Source: Brachybacterium halotolerans (GTDB taxonomy: Bacteria > Actinomycetota > Actinomycetes > Actinomycetales > Dermabacteraceae). From it: DNA of 64,000 nucleotides. The stretch lies in NCBI RefSeq assembly GCF_016623465.1, contig NZ_JAEDAJ010000001.1, positions 152,227-216,226 of the forward strand, written 5' to 3'. The notes under the pieces are model-generated. The model made no database searches and was not told the origin of the DNA. It saw only the letters and a list, made by a program, of their open reading frames with translations. Shown piece by piece: positions 19,542 through 28,026 of the stretch; positions within the stretch are counted from its first letter, which is position 1, and each line of letters opens with the position of its first letter. The position numbers and the translations under genes are program-made.

Positions 19542-19624
19542 TACCGGGTGCGGGACTCGAACCCGCACGCCCTTGCGGACAGCGCATTTTGAGTGCGCCG
19601 CGTCTACCATTCCGCCAACCCGGC
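19542..19624 (-). tRNA. tRNA-Leu (anticodon CAA)
   Basis: An 83-nt class II tRNA. Acceptor arm 5' GCCGGGT pairs with 3' ACCCGGT (terminal G-U wobble), discriminator A73. The D-arm is GCG..CGC. The anticodon stem GCGCA/TGCGC encloses loop CTCAAAA, giving anticodon CAA, which reads UUG. A long variable arm (GTCC/GGGC) and the T-arm GCGGG-TTCGAGT-CCCGC follow. CCA is not encoded. It is transcribed against pyk and ends at the shared palindrome. Confidence 0.96.
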
Positions 19625-19722
19625 GCGCCCGTGGGGGAGAGGGGCATGGGAGCTCCCGTGACCCTGCTCGCCGTGCGGACCCGCGTGACCGCTCACGACG
19701 GGCCCTCGCGGGACAGCTGGTC

Positions 19723-19728
19723 TAGGAT
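19723..19728 (+). promoter_or_regulatory. Candidate -10 for the ANTAR regulator gene
   Basis: TAGGAT followed by AACGCG, about 98 bp upstream of the response-regulator ATG. No obvious -35. Confidence 0.45.
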
Positions 19729-19825
19729 AACGCGTGTGCGACGCGCGCCGAGCGGGCGTCGCGACCGCATGCATCAGCGCTCCGGCCAGCACCGGAGCGA
19801 GCCACAGGAAGTGAGCGCGTACCCC

Positions 19826-20485
19826 ATGAACGATGTCACCCCCGACGAGGTCCCCCTCGATCTCGATGCCAAGGCTCCCGAGGAGGAGGCCCCTGCGAAG
19901 GGCCGTCGCACCGCCGTCGTCGCGGAGGACGAGAGCCTGATCCGGATGGACATCGTCGAGACCCTCACCGAGGCCGGCTTCGACGTCGTGGCGGCCGTGG
20001 GCGACGGTGTGAGCGCCGTCGAGAAGACCCGCGAGCTGCGCCCCGACATCGTCGTGCTCGACGTGAAGATGCCCAAGGCCGACGGCGTCACCGCCGCGGA
20101 GAAGATCGGCGAGGACAGCCTCGCGCCGGTCGTCATGCTCACCGCCTTCTCGCAGGGCGAGCTCGTCGAGCGCGCGCGCGACGCGGGCGCCATGGCCTAC
20201 GTCGTCAAGCCCTTCACCGCGGCCGATCTGCTGCCGGCGATCGAGATCGCGATCTCCCGCCACGCGCAGATCGTCGAGCTCGAGAACGAGATCGAGGACC
20301 TCGGCGAGCGCTTCGAGACCCGCAAGCGCGTGGACCGCGCGAAGGGCCTCCTGCAGTCCAACATGGGGCTGAGCGAGCCCGAGGCCTTCCGCTGGATCCA
20401 GAAGACGTCCATGGATCGTCGTCTGACCATGCGCGAGGTCGCCGACGCCGTCGTCGATCAGCTCGGCGGGCGCGGGAAGGACTGA
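19826..20485 (+). CDS. pdtaR: ANTAR-domain response regulator, PdtaR-like
   Basis: A 219-residue two-component regulator that probably acts on RNA. The receiver domain (about residues 28-145) has the acidic pocket VVAEDES, the phosphoacceptor Asp in DIVVLDVKMPK, the Thr of VVMLTAFS and the Lys of YVVKPF. The C-terminal ANTAR domain (about 155-215) has RKRVDRAKGLLQSNMGLSEP and AFRWIQKTSMDRR, the family that antiterminates by binding hexaloop hairpins. The closest known type is mycobacterial PdtaR. The N-terminal 25 residues are acidic and variable. ATG 19826 is about 15 nt after AGGAAG; an in-frame GTG at 19811 is an alternative. No partner kinase is nearby. Confidence 0.9.
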   Translation: MNDVTPDEVPLDLDAKAPEEEAPAKGRRTAVVAEDESLIRMDIVETLTEAGFDVVAAVGDGVSAVEKTRELRPDIVVLDVKMPKADGVTAAEKIGEDSLAPVVMLTAFSQGELVERARDAGAMAYVVKPFTAADLLPAIEIAISRHAQIVELENEIEDLGERFETRKRVDRAKGLLQSNMGLSEPEAFRWIQKTSMDRRLTMREVADAVVDQLGGRGKD

Positions 20486-20493
20486 CGAGGTCC

Positions 20494-20523
20494 TCACGGT
20501 CCGCCGTCCGCGGCGGTCCGTGA
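20494..20523 (+). terminator. Terminator after the ANTAR regulator gene
   Basis: Stem TCACGG/CCGTGA plus CCGCC/GGCGG separated by a T-T mismatch, loop GTCCGC, starting 9 nt after the stop codon. No T-run. Confidence 0.55.
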
Positions 20524-20576
20524 TCCCTCCTGCTCGCCCACGACCCCGCAGCCCGAGTCGCGAGAGAGGCCGCCGC

Positions 20577-21932
20577 ATGAGCATCTCCCGGCGCGCCCTC
20601 GCGCGCTCGCTCGTCGCGGGCGCCCTCGGCACGACCGTCCTCGCCGGCTGCAGGATCGGGCCCCTGGTCCGGGGCGATGCGACGACGCCCGCCGCGGGCG
20701 ACCCCTCCGAGTCCGTGCCGGACGAGCCCCTGCGCATCGGCGCGATCCTCACCACCGCCGGTCCCGTCGGCCAGACGCATCCGCAGGTGATCGCCGCGAT
20801 CAACCAGGCGATGCGCGAGATCAACTACGACGGCGGCGTGTTCGGGCGCGAGGTGGAGCTGATCGAGCCGCGCATCGTCGAATCGGCCGACGACGACCTC
20901 GGCGCGATCGCCGAGGAGCTCGCTGCCGCCAAGGCCTCCGGCCTCGTGCTCTCGGTGGACGACGCCCAGCTCGCGAAGCACCTCGCGGCGATCGCCGACA
21001 CCGGGATGGCGCTGGTCTCGCCGACCTCCAGCTCCACGCGCGTGCGCTCGGGCTCCGCCGGCTCCGGTCTGCTGACCCGCCTGGCGCCGACGCAGGAGGC
21101 GATCGCGCGCCACCTCGTGGAGGAGTCCGTGGGCCTGCACCCCCAGAAGGGCGGCGCACCGGGCACGATCGCGTTCCTGGGCACGAAGGACGAGGCGTCG
21201 GAGAACCTCCGCGACCAGCTCACCACCCAGGGCCGGCCCCGCGGGGCGAAGCTCGTGCTCGAGGGGACCTACCCCTTCGGGAAGCTCGGCGACGCGAAGG
21301 CCTGGGCGAAGAAGATCGCGAAGGCGAAGCCCGCGATGCTCGTGCTCACGGGCGGCGAGGAGACCGGGACCCTGTTCGGCGCCCTCCACGACGAGCTCGC
21401 CGACGACCAGGGCCGGCCCCGCTTCGACATCGCCGTGCGCCTTGCGGGCCTCGGAGCCCGCGACCACGCGGGCGAGCACCTGCCGAAGGAGGCGCTCGAG
21501 GGGGCGCAGGCGATCCAGGCCGGTGGCGAAGTCTCCGAGACCTTCCGCCTGATGATGCTCAACGCGGACTCGGACCTGGTCGAGCTCGGGCCGCCCGCCA
21601 TGGGCGCCGCCACCCAGGCCTTCGACGCCGTGGCGCTCATCTGCCTCGCGGCGCAGCAGGCGCTCTCCCTCGAGGGGACGACGATCGCCGCCGCCATCCC
21701 GGACCTGCTCGTGGGGGAGACGGAGTGCGCCGACGTCAGCGAGTGCGTCGAGCGGCTCCGCGCGAGCCTGCAGTACGACGAGACCGCCTCGATCGCCTAC
21801 GCCCTCGCGACCGGCGATCTCGCCCTCGGCAAGGACGGCGACCCCGTCTCCGGGGGCCTGCGCACCTTCACCTTCTCCGATGACGGGGCGATATCGGCGC
21901 CCACCACGGACAGCTTCGACCTCTCCGAGTAG
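20577..21932 (+). CDS. ABC-type solute-binding lipoprotein, LivK-like
   Basis: A 451-residue secreted lipoprotein. The N-terminus MSISRRALARSLVAGALG is a signal peptide with a lipobox LAGC (cleavage before Cys25), so it should be anchored outside the membrane by Lgt/LspA. The mature part resembles type 1 periplasmic binding proteins of branched-chain amino acid transporters: EPLRIGAILTTAGPVG, AAINQAMREINYDGGVFGR, and VSPTSSSTR in the ligand cleft. No permease or ATPase genes adjoin it, so the ligand and partner are unknown; it may be an orphan receptor. ATG 20577 is preceded by GAGAGG. It follows the ANTAR gene but a candidate terminator separates them. Confidence 0.85.
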   Translation: MSISRRALARSLVAGALGTTVLAGCRIGPLVRGDATTPAAGDPSESVPDEPLRIGAILTTAGPVGQTHPQVIAAINQAMREINYDGGVFGREVELIEPRIVESADDDLGAIAEELAAAKASGLVLSVDDAQLAKHLAAIADTGMALVSPTSSSTRVRSGSAGSGLLTRLAPTQEAIARHLVEESVGLHPQKGGAPGTIAFLGTKDEASENLRDQLTTQGRPRGAKLVLEGTYPFGKLGDAKAWAKKIAKAKPAMLVLTGGEETGTLFGALHDELADDQGRPRFDIAVRLAGLGARDHAGEHLPKEALEGAQAIQAGGEVSETFRLMMLNADSDLVELGPPAMGAATQAFDAVALICLAAQQALSLEGTTIAAAIPDLLVGETECADVSECVERLRASLQYDETASIAYALATGDLALGKDGDPVSGGLRTFTFSDDGAISAPTTDSFDLSE

Positions 21933-21976
21933 CAGGGGCGAGCAGGGGAGGAGCGCCTCTCTCGCTCCCCCCCGGG

Positions 21977-22432
21977 TCAGCCTCGCGGCGGCAGCAGCAT
22001 GGTCGAGACCTGGATCGTGGACAGCAGCCTCTCCTGCTCGTCGACGACCTCGACGAGGTACGAGGCGACCTGCCGACCCAGGTGCTGGGCCCGGCAGTGC
22101 GCGGTGACGACCCCGCTGCGCCCCGAGCGGTGATGGGTGGCGGAGATCGAGGTGCCTACCGCCTGCGCCCCTTCGCCGTGGACGGCGCGCGCCTGCAGCA
22201 GGGCGGCCATCGAGCCGATGGTCTCGGCCAGGGCGATCGTCGCGCCGCCGTGGAGGAGCCCCGCCGGCTGCAGGTTCCCCTCGACGGGCATCGTCATCTC
22301 GCCGCCGTCGGGCCCCAGGCGCACGCAGCGCATGCCCATGGTCTCGCTCAGGGTGCCGCGCAGCGCGCCCGCGGCGAGCTCGGCGGCGGGCAGATCGGCG
22401 GCGGCTGTCTCGTGGGGATCCGTGGAGGTCAT
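21977..22432 (-). CDS. Hotdog-fold thioesterase, PaaI/YbdB type
   Basis: A 151-residue acyl-CoA thioesterase-like protein. The family's catalytic stretch is visible: NLQPAGLLHGGATIALAET (about residues 51-69), where the HGG and acidic residue belong to the PaaI/MenI/YbdB group, followed by the beta-strand core VGTSISATHHRSG. The substrate cannot be told; hydroxybenzoyl-CoA, DHNA-CoA and phenylacetyl-CoA thioesterases share these motifs. I chose ATG 22432 because a -10-like CACTCT is 6 nt upstream and homology starts soon after. It is divergent from polA with only 59 bp between the two starts. Confidence 0.85.
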   Translation of the reverse strand: MTSTDPHETAAADLPAAELAAGALRGTLSETMGMRCVRLGPDGGEMTMPVEGNLQPAGLLHGGATIALAETIGSMAALLQARAVHGEGAQAVGTSISATHHRSGRSGVVTAHCRAQHLGRQVASYLVEVVDEQERLLSTIQVSTMLLPPRG

Positions 22433-22438
22433 GGGGCC

Positions 22439-22444
22439 AGAGTG
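22439..22444 (-). promoter_or_regulatory. Candidate leaderless -10 for thioesterase gene
   Basis: CACTCT (minus strand) 6 nt before the ATG at 22432. Confidence 0.4.
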
Positions 22445-22479
22445 CCACAGCGCCGCGCGCGTCCGGGGGCGGCCCGTGC

Positions 22480-22485
22480 GAGACT
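22480..22485 (+). promoter_or_regulatory. Candidate leaderless -10 for polA
   Basis: GAGACT 6 nt before the polA ATG; no Shine-Dalgarno is present. Back to back with the thioesterase promoter. Confidence 0.4.
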
Positions 22486-22491
22486 TGACCC

Positions 22492-25212
22492 ATGACCTCG
22501 AGCGAGCATCCCGGCAGCGACCAGGCACCCGTCCGCCTCCTCCTCATCGACGGGCACGCGATGGCGTTCCGCGCCTTCTTCGCGCTGCCCGCGGACGGCT
22601 TCACCGACGGACGCGGCCAGTCGACGAACGCCGTCTACGGCTTCGCGCGGATGCTGTTCAACGTGGTCGCCTCCGAGCGGCCCACCCACGTCGCCGTCGC
22701 CTTCGACATGGCGGGCGGCACCTTCCGCGATCGCATCTACGACCAGTACAAAGCCGGTCGCGACGAGACCCCCGCGCAGTTCATCGGGCAGATCGCGCTC
22801 ATCCAGAAGACGCTCGACGCCCTCGGCGTGACCTGGCTCGAGGTGCCCGACTTCGAGGCCGACGACATCATCGCGACCCTCGCGACCCGCATGCGCACCC
22901 GCGAGCAGGAGGCGCTGATCGTCTCCAGCGACCGCGACGCCATCCAGCTCGTCGGCCCCGGGGTCACCCTGCTGCAGCCCGTCAAGGGCGTCACCGAGAT
23001 GCGGCGCATGGACCCCGCGGCCGTCGAGGAGAAGTACCAGGTCACCCCCGAGCACTATCCGGATCTCGCGGCGCTCGTGGGGGAGAGCGCCGACAACCTC
23101 CCGGGCGTTCCCGGCGTCGGCCCCAAGACCGCCGCCAAGTGGATCGGGAAGTACGGCGACCTCGAGAGCCTCCTGGAGCACGCGGAGGAGATCACCGGCA
23201 AGGCCGGCCAGTCCCTGCGCGACCACGTCGAGGACGTGCGCCGCAACCGGGTGATGAACGCCGCCGTCACCGATCTGGAGCTGCCGGACGACGAGGTCGT
23301 CTTCACGCTGGGCCGCGGCGACCGCGCCGCCGTCCATGATGTCTTCGACGACCTGGCCTTCGGCGCGACCATCCGCCGCGACCTCCCCGCCGTCTTCCTC
23401 CCTGAGGGCGAGGACGGGACGGACGCGGCGGCCGACGAGCAGGCGGCCGAGCTGCCCGAGATCACCCGTCCCGAGGGCAAGGACCTCGCGGCGGCGCTGC
23501 GGGGGCCCTTCGCGGACGGTGCGGCGCTCGCGATCGACGGCACCTGGGAGCTCGGGCTCGGGGAGGCCCGCCGGATCGCCCTCTCCACCGAGTCGGCTCT
23601 GGCCGTCATCGATCTCGAGCGCCTCGACACCGACGGGGAGCGGGCCCTCGCGGCGTGGCTCTCCGACGCCTCCGTCCGCAAGGACGCGCACGACGCGAAG
23701 CTCGCGGTGCACGAGCTCTCCGCCCGCGGGCTCGACGTCGAGGGCTGGGGCACCGACCTCTCCCTCGCCGAGTTCCTGTGCCGCCCGGACCAGAGGCCGA
23801 CGGACCTCGCGGGCCTGGCCATGCGCCATCTCCAGGAGGAGCTCGAGGCCGAGCAGGCCGCGCCCCAGCAGACCCTGGACCTCGAGGGGGACGACGGCGC
23901 GGCCGACGAGAGCCTCGCCCGCGCGGCCGACGCCGTGCGTCGCCTCGTCCCGCTGCTGCGCACGGATCTCGAGGAGCACGAGGCGACCGCCCTCCACGAC
24001 GATCTCGAGCTGCCGCTCGCGACGGTCCTCGGGGAGATGGAGGCCGTGGGCATCCAGGTCGAGGACGAGGTGCTCGCGGATCTCGACGCCGAGCACGAGC
24101 GCCGGCAGACCGAGGTCGCCGAGGCCGCGTTCTCGGAGATCGACGGGGAGCGCATCAACCTGGGCTCTCCCAAGCAGCTCCAGGAGGTCCTCTACGAGAG
24201 GCTCGGCATGCCCAAGGGCCGGCGCACCAAGACCGGCTACAGCACCAACGCCGAGACCCTCACGGACCTCTTCGAGAAGACCCAGCACCCCTTCCTCGCG
24301 CATCTGCTCGCCCACCGCGACGTCACCAAGATGCGGCAGATCATCGAGACCCTGCGGCGGTTCATCGCCGAGGACGGGCGCATCCATACGACCTTCCACC
24401 AGAACATCGCCGCGACGGGCCGGCTCTCCTCGAACAACCCGAACCTGCAGAACATCCCCATGCGCACCGAGGATGGGCGGCGCATCCGCAGCGCCTTCGT
24501 GGTCTCCGAGGGGTACGAGCAGCTGCTCACCGCCGACTACTCGCAGATCGAGATGCGGATCATGGCGCACCTCTCCGAGGACGAGGGCCTCATCGAGGCC
24601 TTCCGCTCGGGCGAGGACCTGCACCGCTTCGTCGCCTCCCGCGTCTTCGACGTCGCCCCCGAGGACGTGAGCGCGGCGATGCGCTCGAAGACCAAGGCCG
24701 TCTCCTACGGACTCGCCTACGGGCTCAGCGCCTTCGGCCTCGCCCGCCAGCTGCACATCTCGCAGGCGGAGGCCACAGGTCTGCGCGACGGGTACTTCGA
24801 GCGCTTCGGCGGCGTGCGCGACTTCCTGCGCGAGAGCGTCGAGCAGGCGAGGAGCACCGGGTACACCGAGACCATCCTGGGCCGCCGCCGCTACCTCCCC
24901 GACCTCACGAGCGACAACCGCCAGCGCCGCGAGAACGCCGAGCGCGTCGCCCTGAACTCGCCGATCCAGGGGAGCGCGGCCGACATCATCAAGCTCGCCA
25001 TGCTGCGTGTCGCCGCCGACCTGCGGGAGGCCGGGCTGCGCAGCCGCGTCCTGCTCCAGGTCCACGACGAGCTCGTCCTCGAGATCGCCCCGGGCGAGCT
25101 CGAGCAGGTCCGGGACCTCGTCGTCACCGGGATGGGCGACGCCTACGAGATCTCGGTGCCCCTCGAGGTCGGCGTCGGCGTCGGACGCACCTGGCTCGAC
25201 GCCGCGCACTGA
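22492..25212 (+). CDS. polA: DNA polymerase I
   Basis: Repair and Okazaki-processing polymerase, 906 residues. The 5'-3' exonuclease (about 1-300) has LLIDGHAMAFRAFFALP, FEADDIIATLA and SSDRDAIQLV, and the helix-hairpin GVPGVGPKTAAKW. The middle 3'-5' exonuclease-like domain (about 310-510) lacks the expected acidic catalytic set, as is usual in Actinobacteria. The polymerase motifs are intact: A, LTADYSQIEMRIMAHL (about 681-696); B, RSKTKAVSYGLAYG, with Tyr at the Klenow Phe762 position; C, QVHDELVLE. It probably has a leaderless start and lies divergent to the thioesterase. A second family-A enzyme is encoded at 38079-39881. Confidence 0.97.
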   Translation: MTSSEHPGSDQAPVRLLLIDGHAMAFRAFFALPADGFTDGRGQSTNAVYGFARMLFNVVASERPTHVAVAFDMAGGTFRDRIYDQYKAGRDETPAQFIGQIALIQKTLDALGVTWLEVPDFEADDIIATLATRMRTREQEALIVSSDRDAIQLVGPGVTLLQPVKGVTEMRRMDPAAVEEKYQVTPEHYPDLAALVGESADNLPGVPGVGPKTAAKWIGKYGDLESLLEHAEEITGKAGQSLRDHVEDVRRNRVMNAAVTDLELPDDEVVFTLGRGDRAAVHDVFDDLAFGATIRRDLPAVFLPEGEDGTDAAADEQAAELPEITRPEGKDLAAALRGPFADGAALAIDGTWELGLGEARRIALSTESALAVIDLERLDTDGERALAAWLSDASVRKDAHDAKLAVHELSARGLDVEGWGTDLSLAEFLCRPDQRPTDLAGLAMRHLQEELEAEQAAPQQTLDLEGDDGAADESLARAADAVRRLVPLLRTDLEEHEATALHDDLELPLATVLGEMEAVGIQVEDEVLADLDAEHERRQTEVAEAAFSEIDGERINLGSPKQLQEVLYERLGMPKGRRTKTGYSTNAETLTDLFEKTQHPFLAHLLAHRDVTKMRQIIETLRRFIAEDGRIHTTFHQNIAATGRLSSNNPNLQNIPMRTEDGRRIRSAFVVSEGYEQLLTADYSQIEMRIMAHLSEDEGLIEAFRSGEDLHRFVASRVFDVAPEDVSAAMRSKTKAVSYGLAYGLSAFGLARQLHISQAEATGLRDGYFERFGGVRDFLRESVEQARSTGYTETILGRRRYLPDLTSDNRQRRENAERVALNSPIQGSAADIIKLAMLRVAADLREAGLRSRVLLQVHDELVLEIAPGELEQVRDLVVTGMGDAYEISVPLEVGVGVGRTWLDAAH

Positions 25213-25235
25213 CCCCGGCCCGACACGATCCTGAT

Positions 25236-25318
25236 CGACCCGTCCCGACCCGTCTCGACCCGCCCTCGGACATGCCCTCGTCCGGCCGCGCCCGGACCGC
25301 GCCCGGACCGCGCCCGGA
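25236..25318. repeat. Two short tandem arrays upstream of rpsA
   Basis: Three degenerate 10-bp units CGACCCGTCC/CGACCCGTCT/CGACCCGCCC (25236-25265), then three perfect 11-bp units CCGCGCCCGGA (25286-25318), in the polA-rpsA gap about 70 bp upstream of the candidate rpsA promoter. Confidence 0.75.
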
Positions 25319-25386
25319 CCGTCGGGCGTCGCGCAGAACACTCCCGACAGCCCGGATCCCGGGTCGCGCCCGAGGCTGCGTGCTGG

Positions 25387-25392
25387 TACTCT
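25387..25392 (+). promoter_or_regulatory. Candidate -10 hexamer for rpsA
   Basis: TACTCT followed by GGACGG, giving an rpsA leader of about 75 nt. No convincing -35. Confidence 0.45.
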
Positions 25393-25471
25393 GGACGGGT
25401 CTGTGCGCACCTGCGCCCGGGCACCAGATCGTCCACCCACTCATATCTGTCCCTACGGAGTTCCGACCTAC

Positions 25472-26962
25472 ATGACCGACACCACGACCCCCCAGATCGC
25501 CATCAACGACATCGGCGATGCCGATGAGCTCATGGCCGCCATCGACTCGACCATCAAGTACTTCAACGATGGCGACATCGTCGAGGGCACCGTGGTGAAG
25601 GTCGATCACGACGAGGTCCTGCTCGACATCGGCTATAAGACCGAGGGCGTCATCCCCTCGCGCGAGCTCTCGATCAAGCACGACGTCGACCCCGGCGAGG
25701 TCGTCGAGGTCGGCGACGAGATCGAGGCGCTCGTCCTCCAGAAGGAGGACAAGGAGGGTCGCCTGATCCTGTCCAAGAAGCGCGCCCAGTACGAGCGCGC
25801 CTGGGGCACGATCGAGCAGATCAAGGAGGACGAGGGCGTCGTCACCGGTCACGTCATCGAGGTCGTCAAGGGCGGTCTCATCGTCGACATCGGCCTGCGC
25901 GGCTTCCTCCCGGCCTCCCTCGTCGAGATGCGCCGCGTGCGCGACCTGCAGCCGTACGTCGGCCAGGAGATCGAGGCGAAGATCATCGAGCTCGACAAGA
26001 ACCGCAACAACGTGGTCCTCTCCCGTCGCGCCTACCTCGAGGAGACCCAGTCCGCGGTCCGCTCGGACTTCCTGCAGACCCTGCAGAAGGGCCAGGTCCG
26101 CGAGGGCGTCGTCTCCTCGATCGTCAACTTCGGCGCCTTCGTCGACCTGGGCGGCGTGGACGGCCTCGTGCACGTCTCCGAGCTGTCCTGGAAGCACATC
26201 GACCACCCGAGCGAGGTCGTCGAGGTCGGTCAGAAGGTCAAGGTCGAGGTCCTGGACGTCGACATGGACCGCGAGCGCGTCTCCCTGTCGCTGAAGGCGA
26301 CCCAGGAGGACCCGTGGCAGCTCTTCGCCCGCACCCACGCCATCGGCGAGGTCGTGCCGGGCAAGGTCACCAAGCTCGTCCCCTTCGGCGCGTTCGTCCG
26401 CGTCGAGGACGGCATCGAGGGCCTCGTCCACATCTCCGAGCTGGCCCAGCGCCACGTCGACCTGCCCGAGCAGGTCGTGTCGGTCGACCAGGACGTCTTC
26501 GTCAAGGTCATCGACATCGACCTCGAGCGTCGCCGCATCTCGCTGTCGCTCAAGCAGGCCAACGAGGGCGTCGACCCCGAGGGTGACGACACCACCTTCG
26601 ACCCGGCGCTGTACGGCATGGCCGCCGACTACGACGAGAACGGCGAGTACAAGTACCCCGAGGGCTTCGACCCGGAGACCAACGAGTGGCTCGAGGGCTA
26701 CGAGTCCCAGCGCGAGGAGTGGGAGGGCCAGTACGCGGCCGCCTACGAGCGCTGGACCGCCCACAAGGCCCAGGTCGCCGAGGCCATCAAGGCCGACGAG
26801 GAGTCCGCGAGCCAGGGCGGCGGCCAGCAGGCCACCACCAGCACCTCCTCGCCGGCCCCCGCCGCCGCTGCGCAGTCCTACCAGTCGGCGTCCTCCGACG
26901 AGGGCACGCTGGCCTCGGACGAGGCGCTGGCCGCGCTGCGCGCGAAGCTCACCGGCAACTGA
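25472..26962 (+). CDS. rpsA: 30S ribosomal protein S1
   Basis: The 496-residue S1 protein helps mRNA bind the 30S subunit. Four S1/OB-fold repeats are visible, starting near residues 32 (GDIVEGTVVKVDHDEVLLDI), 118 (GVVTGHVIEVVKGGLIVDI), 205 (VREGVVSSIVNFGAFVDLG) and 290 (GEVVPGKVTKLVPFGAFVRV), which is the four-domain actinobacterial form. An acidic, Tyr-rich stretch and a Gln/Ala/Ser-rich tail complete the C-terminus. I chose ATG 25472 because ACGGAG lies 11 nt upstream and homology begins with TDTTTPQIAIND. Its codon usage looks highly biased, as expected for a highly expressed gene. Confidence 0.97.
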   Translation: MTDTTTPQIAINDIGDADELMAAIDSTIKYFNDGDIVEGTVVKVDHDEVLLDIGYKTEGVIPSRELSIKHDVDPGEVVEVGDEIEALVLQKEDKEGRLILSKKRAQYERAWGTIEQIKEDEGVVTGHVIEVVKGGLIVDIGLRGFLPASLVEMRRVRDLQPYVGQEIEAKIIELDKNRNNVVLSRRAYLEETQSAVRSDFLQTLQKGQVREGVVSSIVNFGAFVDLGGVDGLVHVSELSWKHIDHPSEVVEVGQKVKVEVLDVDMDRERVSLSLKATQEDPWQLFARTHAIGEVVPGKVTKLVPFGAFVRVEDGIEGLVHISELAQRHVDLPEQVVSVDQDVFVKVIDIDLERRRISLSLKQANEGVDPEGDDTTFDPALYGMAADYDENGEYKYPEGFDPETNEWLEGYESQREEWEGQYAAAYERWTAHKAQVAEAIKADEESASQGGGQQATTSTSSPAPAAAAQSYQSASSDEGTLASDEALAALRAKLTGN

Positions 26963-27025
26963 TCGGCTGATCACCGGCCCGGGCCGGCAGGGCACCGCCC
27001 CGCCGCTCCCGGATCCCGGAAGCCC

Positions 27026-27061
27026 ACGACGGGCGTCACCCCCACGGGTGGCGCCCGTCGT
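27026..27061 (+). terminator. Terminator after rpsA
   Basis: A 16-bp stem (27026-27041 with 27046-27061, one G-T wobble) and a 4-nt loop, 63 bp beyond the rpsA stop. No T-run, as is common in high-GC genomes. Confidence 0.7.
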
Positions 27062-27108
27062 CGCATGCCGGGGCACGCCGGCCACTGCGGGGGAGCCGCA
27101 GGACAGGG

Positions 27109-27114
27109 CACACT
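27109..27114 (+). promoter_or_regulatory. Candidate leaderless -10 for HAD gene
   Basis: CACACT 6 nt before the ATG at 27121. Confidence 0.4.
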
Positions 27115-27120
27115 AGGGGC

Positions 27121-27951
27121 ATGACCACCGCTCTCGAAGACCATCCCGTCCACACCTGGCTCACCGACATGGACGGCGTCCTCGTCCACGAGCAGTCGGC
27201 CCTGCCGGGAGCCGCGGACTTCATCGCCGCCCTCCAGCAGTTCGACCGGCCCTTCCTGGTGCTCACGAACAACTCGATCTTCACGCCCCGGGACCTGCGG
27301 GCACGGCTCTCGCGCAGCGGCATCGAGATCCCCGAGGAGGCGATCTGGACGAGCGCGCTGGCCACCGCGCGCTTCCTCGCCGAGCAGGCACCCGGCTCCT
27401 CGGCGTACGTGATCGGAGAAGCAGGACTCACGAGCGCCATGCACGAGGAGGGCTTCATCCTCGCCGACACGGACGTCGAGTTCGTGGTGCTGGGGGAGAC
27501 CCGCACGTACTCCTTCGAGTCGATCACCCGGGCGATCCGCCTCATCGACAAGGGCGCGAAGTTCATCGCCACCAACCCGGACGTCTCCGGGCCGAGCGCC
27601 GAGGGCCCGCTGCCGGCCACCGGCTCGGTCGCCGCCATGATCACCGCCGCCACGGGCATCCACCCGTACTACGTGGGCAAGCCCAATCCGCTCATGATGC
27701 GCACGGCCCTGAACCGCATCGGCGCCCACTCGGAGACCTCCGTGATGATCGGCGACCGCATGGACACCGATGTGAAGTCCGGCCTCGAGGCGGGCATGCG
27801 CTCGGTGCTCGTGCTCACGGGCTCGACGGCGCAGCGGGACATCGCGAAGTACCCGTACCGGCCGACGACCGTGCTGCCCGGCATCTCCGATCTGGTCCCG
27901 CTCATCGAGCAGCTCACGCCGCACGAGGCCGTCGAGCTCGACGAGGACTGA
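27121..27951 (+). CDS. HAD-family phosphatase, NagD-like (subfamily IIA)
   Basis: A 276-residue haloacid-dehalogenase-superfamily hydrolase. The four HAD motifs are present: I, TDMDGVLVHE (about residues 15-24, nucleophile Asp); II, VLTNNS (about 47-52); III, the Lys in YYVGKPNP (about 182-189); IV, MIGDRMDTDVKSG (about 208-220). The large C2 cap between motifs II and III is that of NagD/4-nitrophenylphosphatase (IIA) enzymes, which dephosphorylate small sugar or nucleotide phosphates. The physiological substrate cannot be told. It is a single gene between rpsA and aroC. Confidence 0.9.
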   Translation: MTTALEDHPVHTWLTDMDGVLVHEQSALPGAADFIAALQQFDRPFLVLTNNSIFTPRDLRARLSRSGIEIPEEAIWTSALATARFLAEQAPGSSAYVIGEAGLTSAMHEEGFILADTDVEFVVLGETRTYSFESITRAIRLIDKGAKFIATNPDVSGPSAEGPLPATGSVAAMITAATGIHPYYVGKPNPLMMRTALNRIGAHSETSVMIGDRMDTDVKSGLEAGMRSVLVLTGSTAQRDIAKYPYRPTTVLPGISDLVPLIEQLTPHEAVELDED

Positions 27952-28013
27952 GGGGACGGATCCCTCGGGCCGGACCCTCTGGGACGGCGCGACCCGAGCC
28001 CGCCTGCACGTGA

Positions 28014-28019
28014 GAGGAT
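28014..28019 (+). promoter_or_regulatory. Candidate leaderless -10 for aroC
   Basis: GAGGAT 7 nt before the aroC ATG, which has no separate Shine-Dalgarno. Confidence 0.4.
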
Positions 28020-28026
28020 CGGGGTC

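Noticed and set aside
22580-25212. Loss of 3'-5' exonuclease residues in PolA as a novelty
   Set aside because: Inactivation of this domain is common in actinobacterial PolA.
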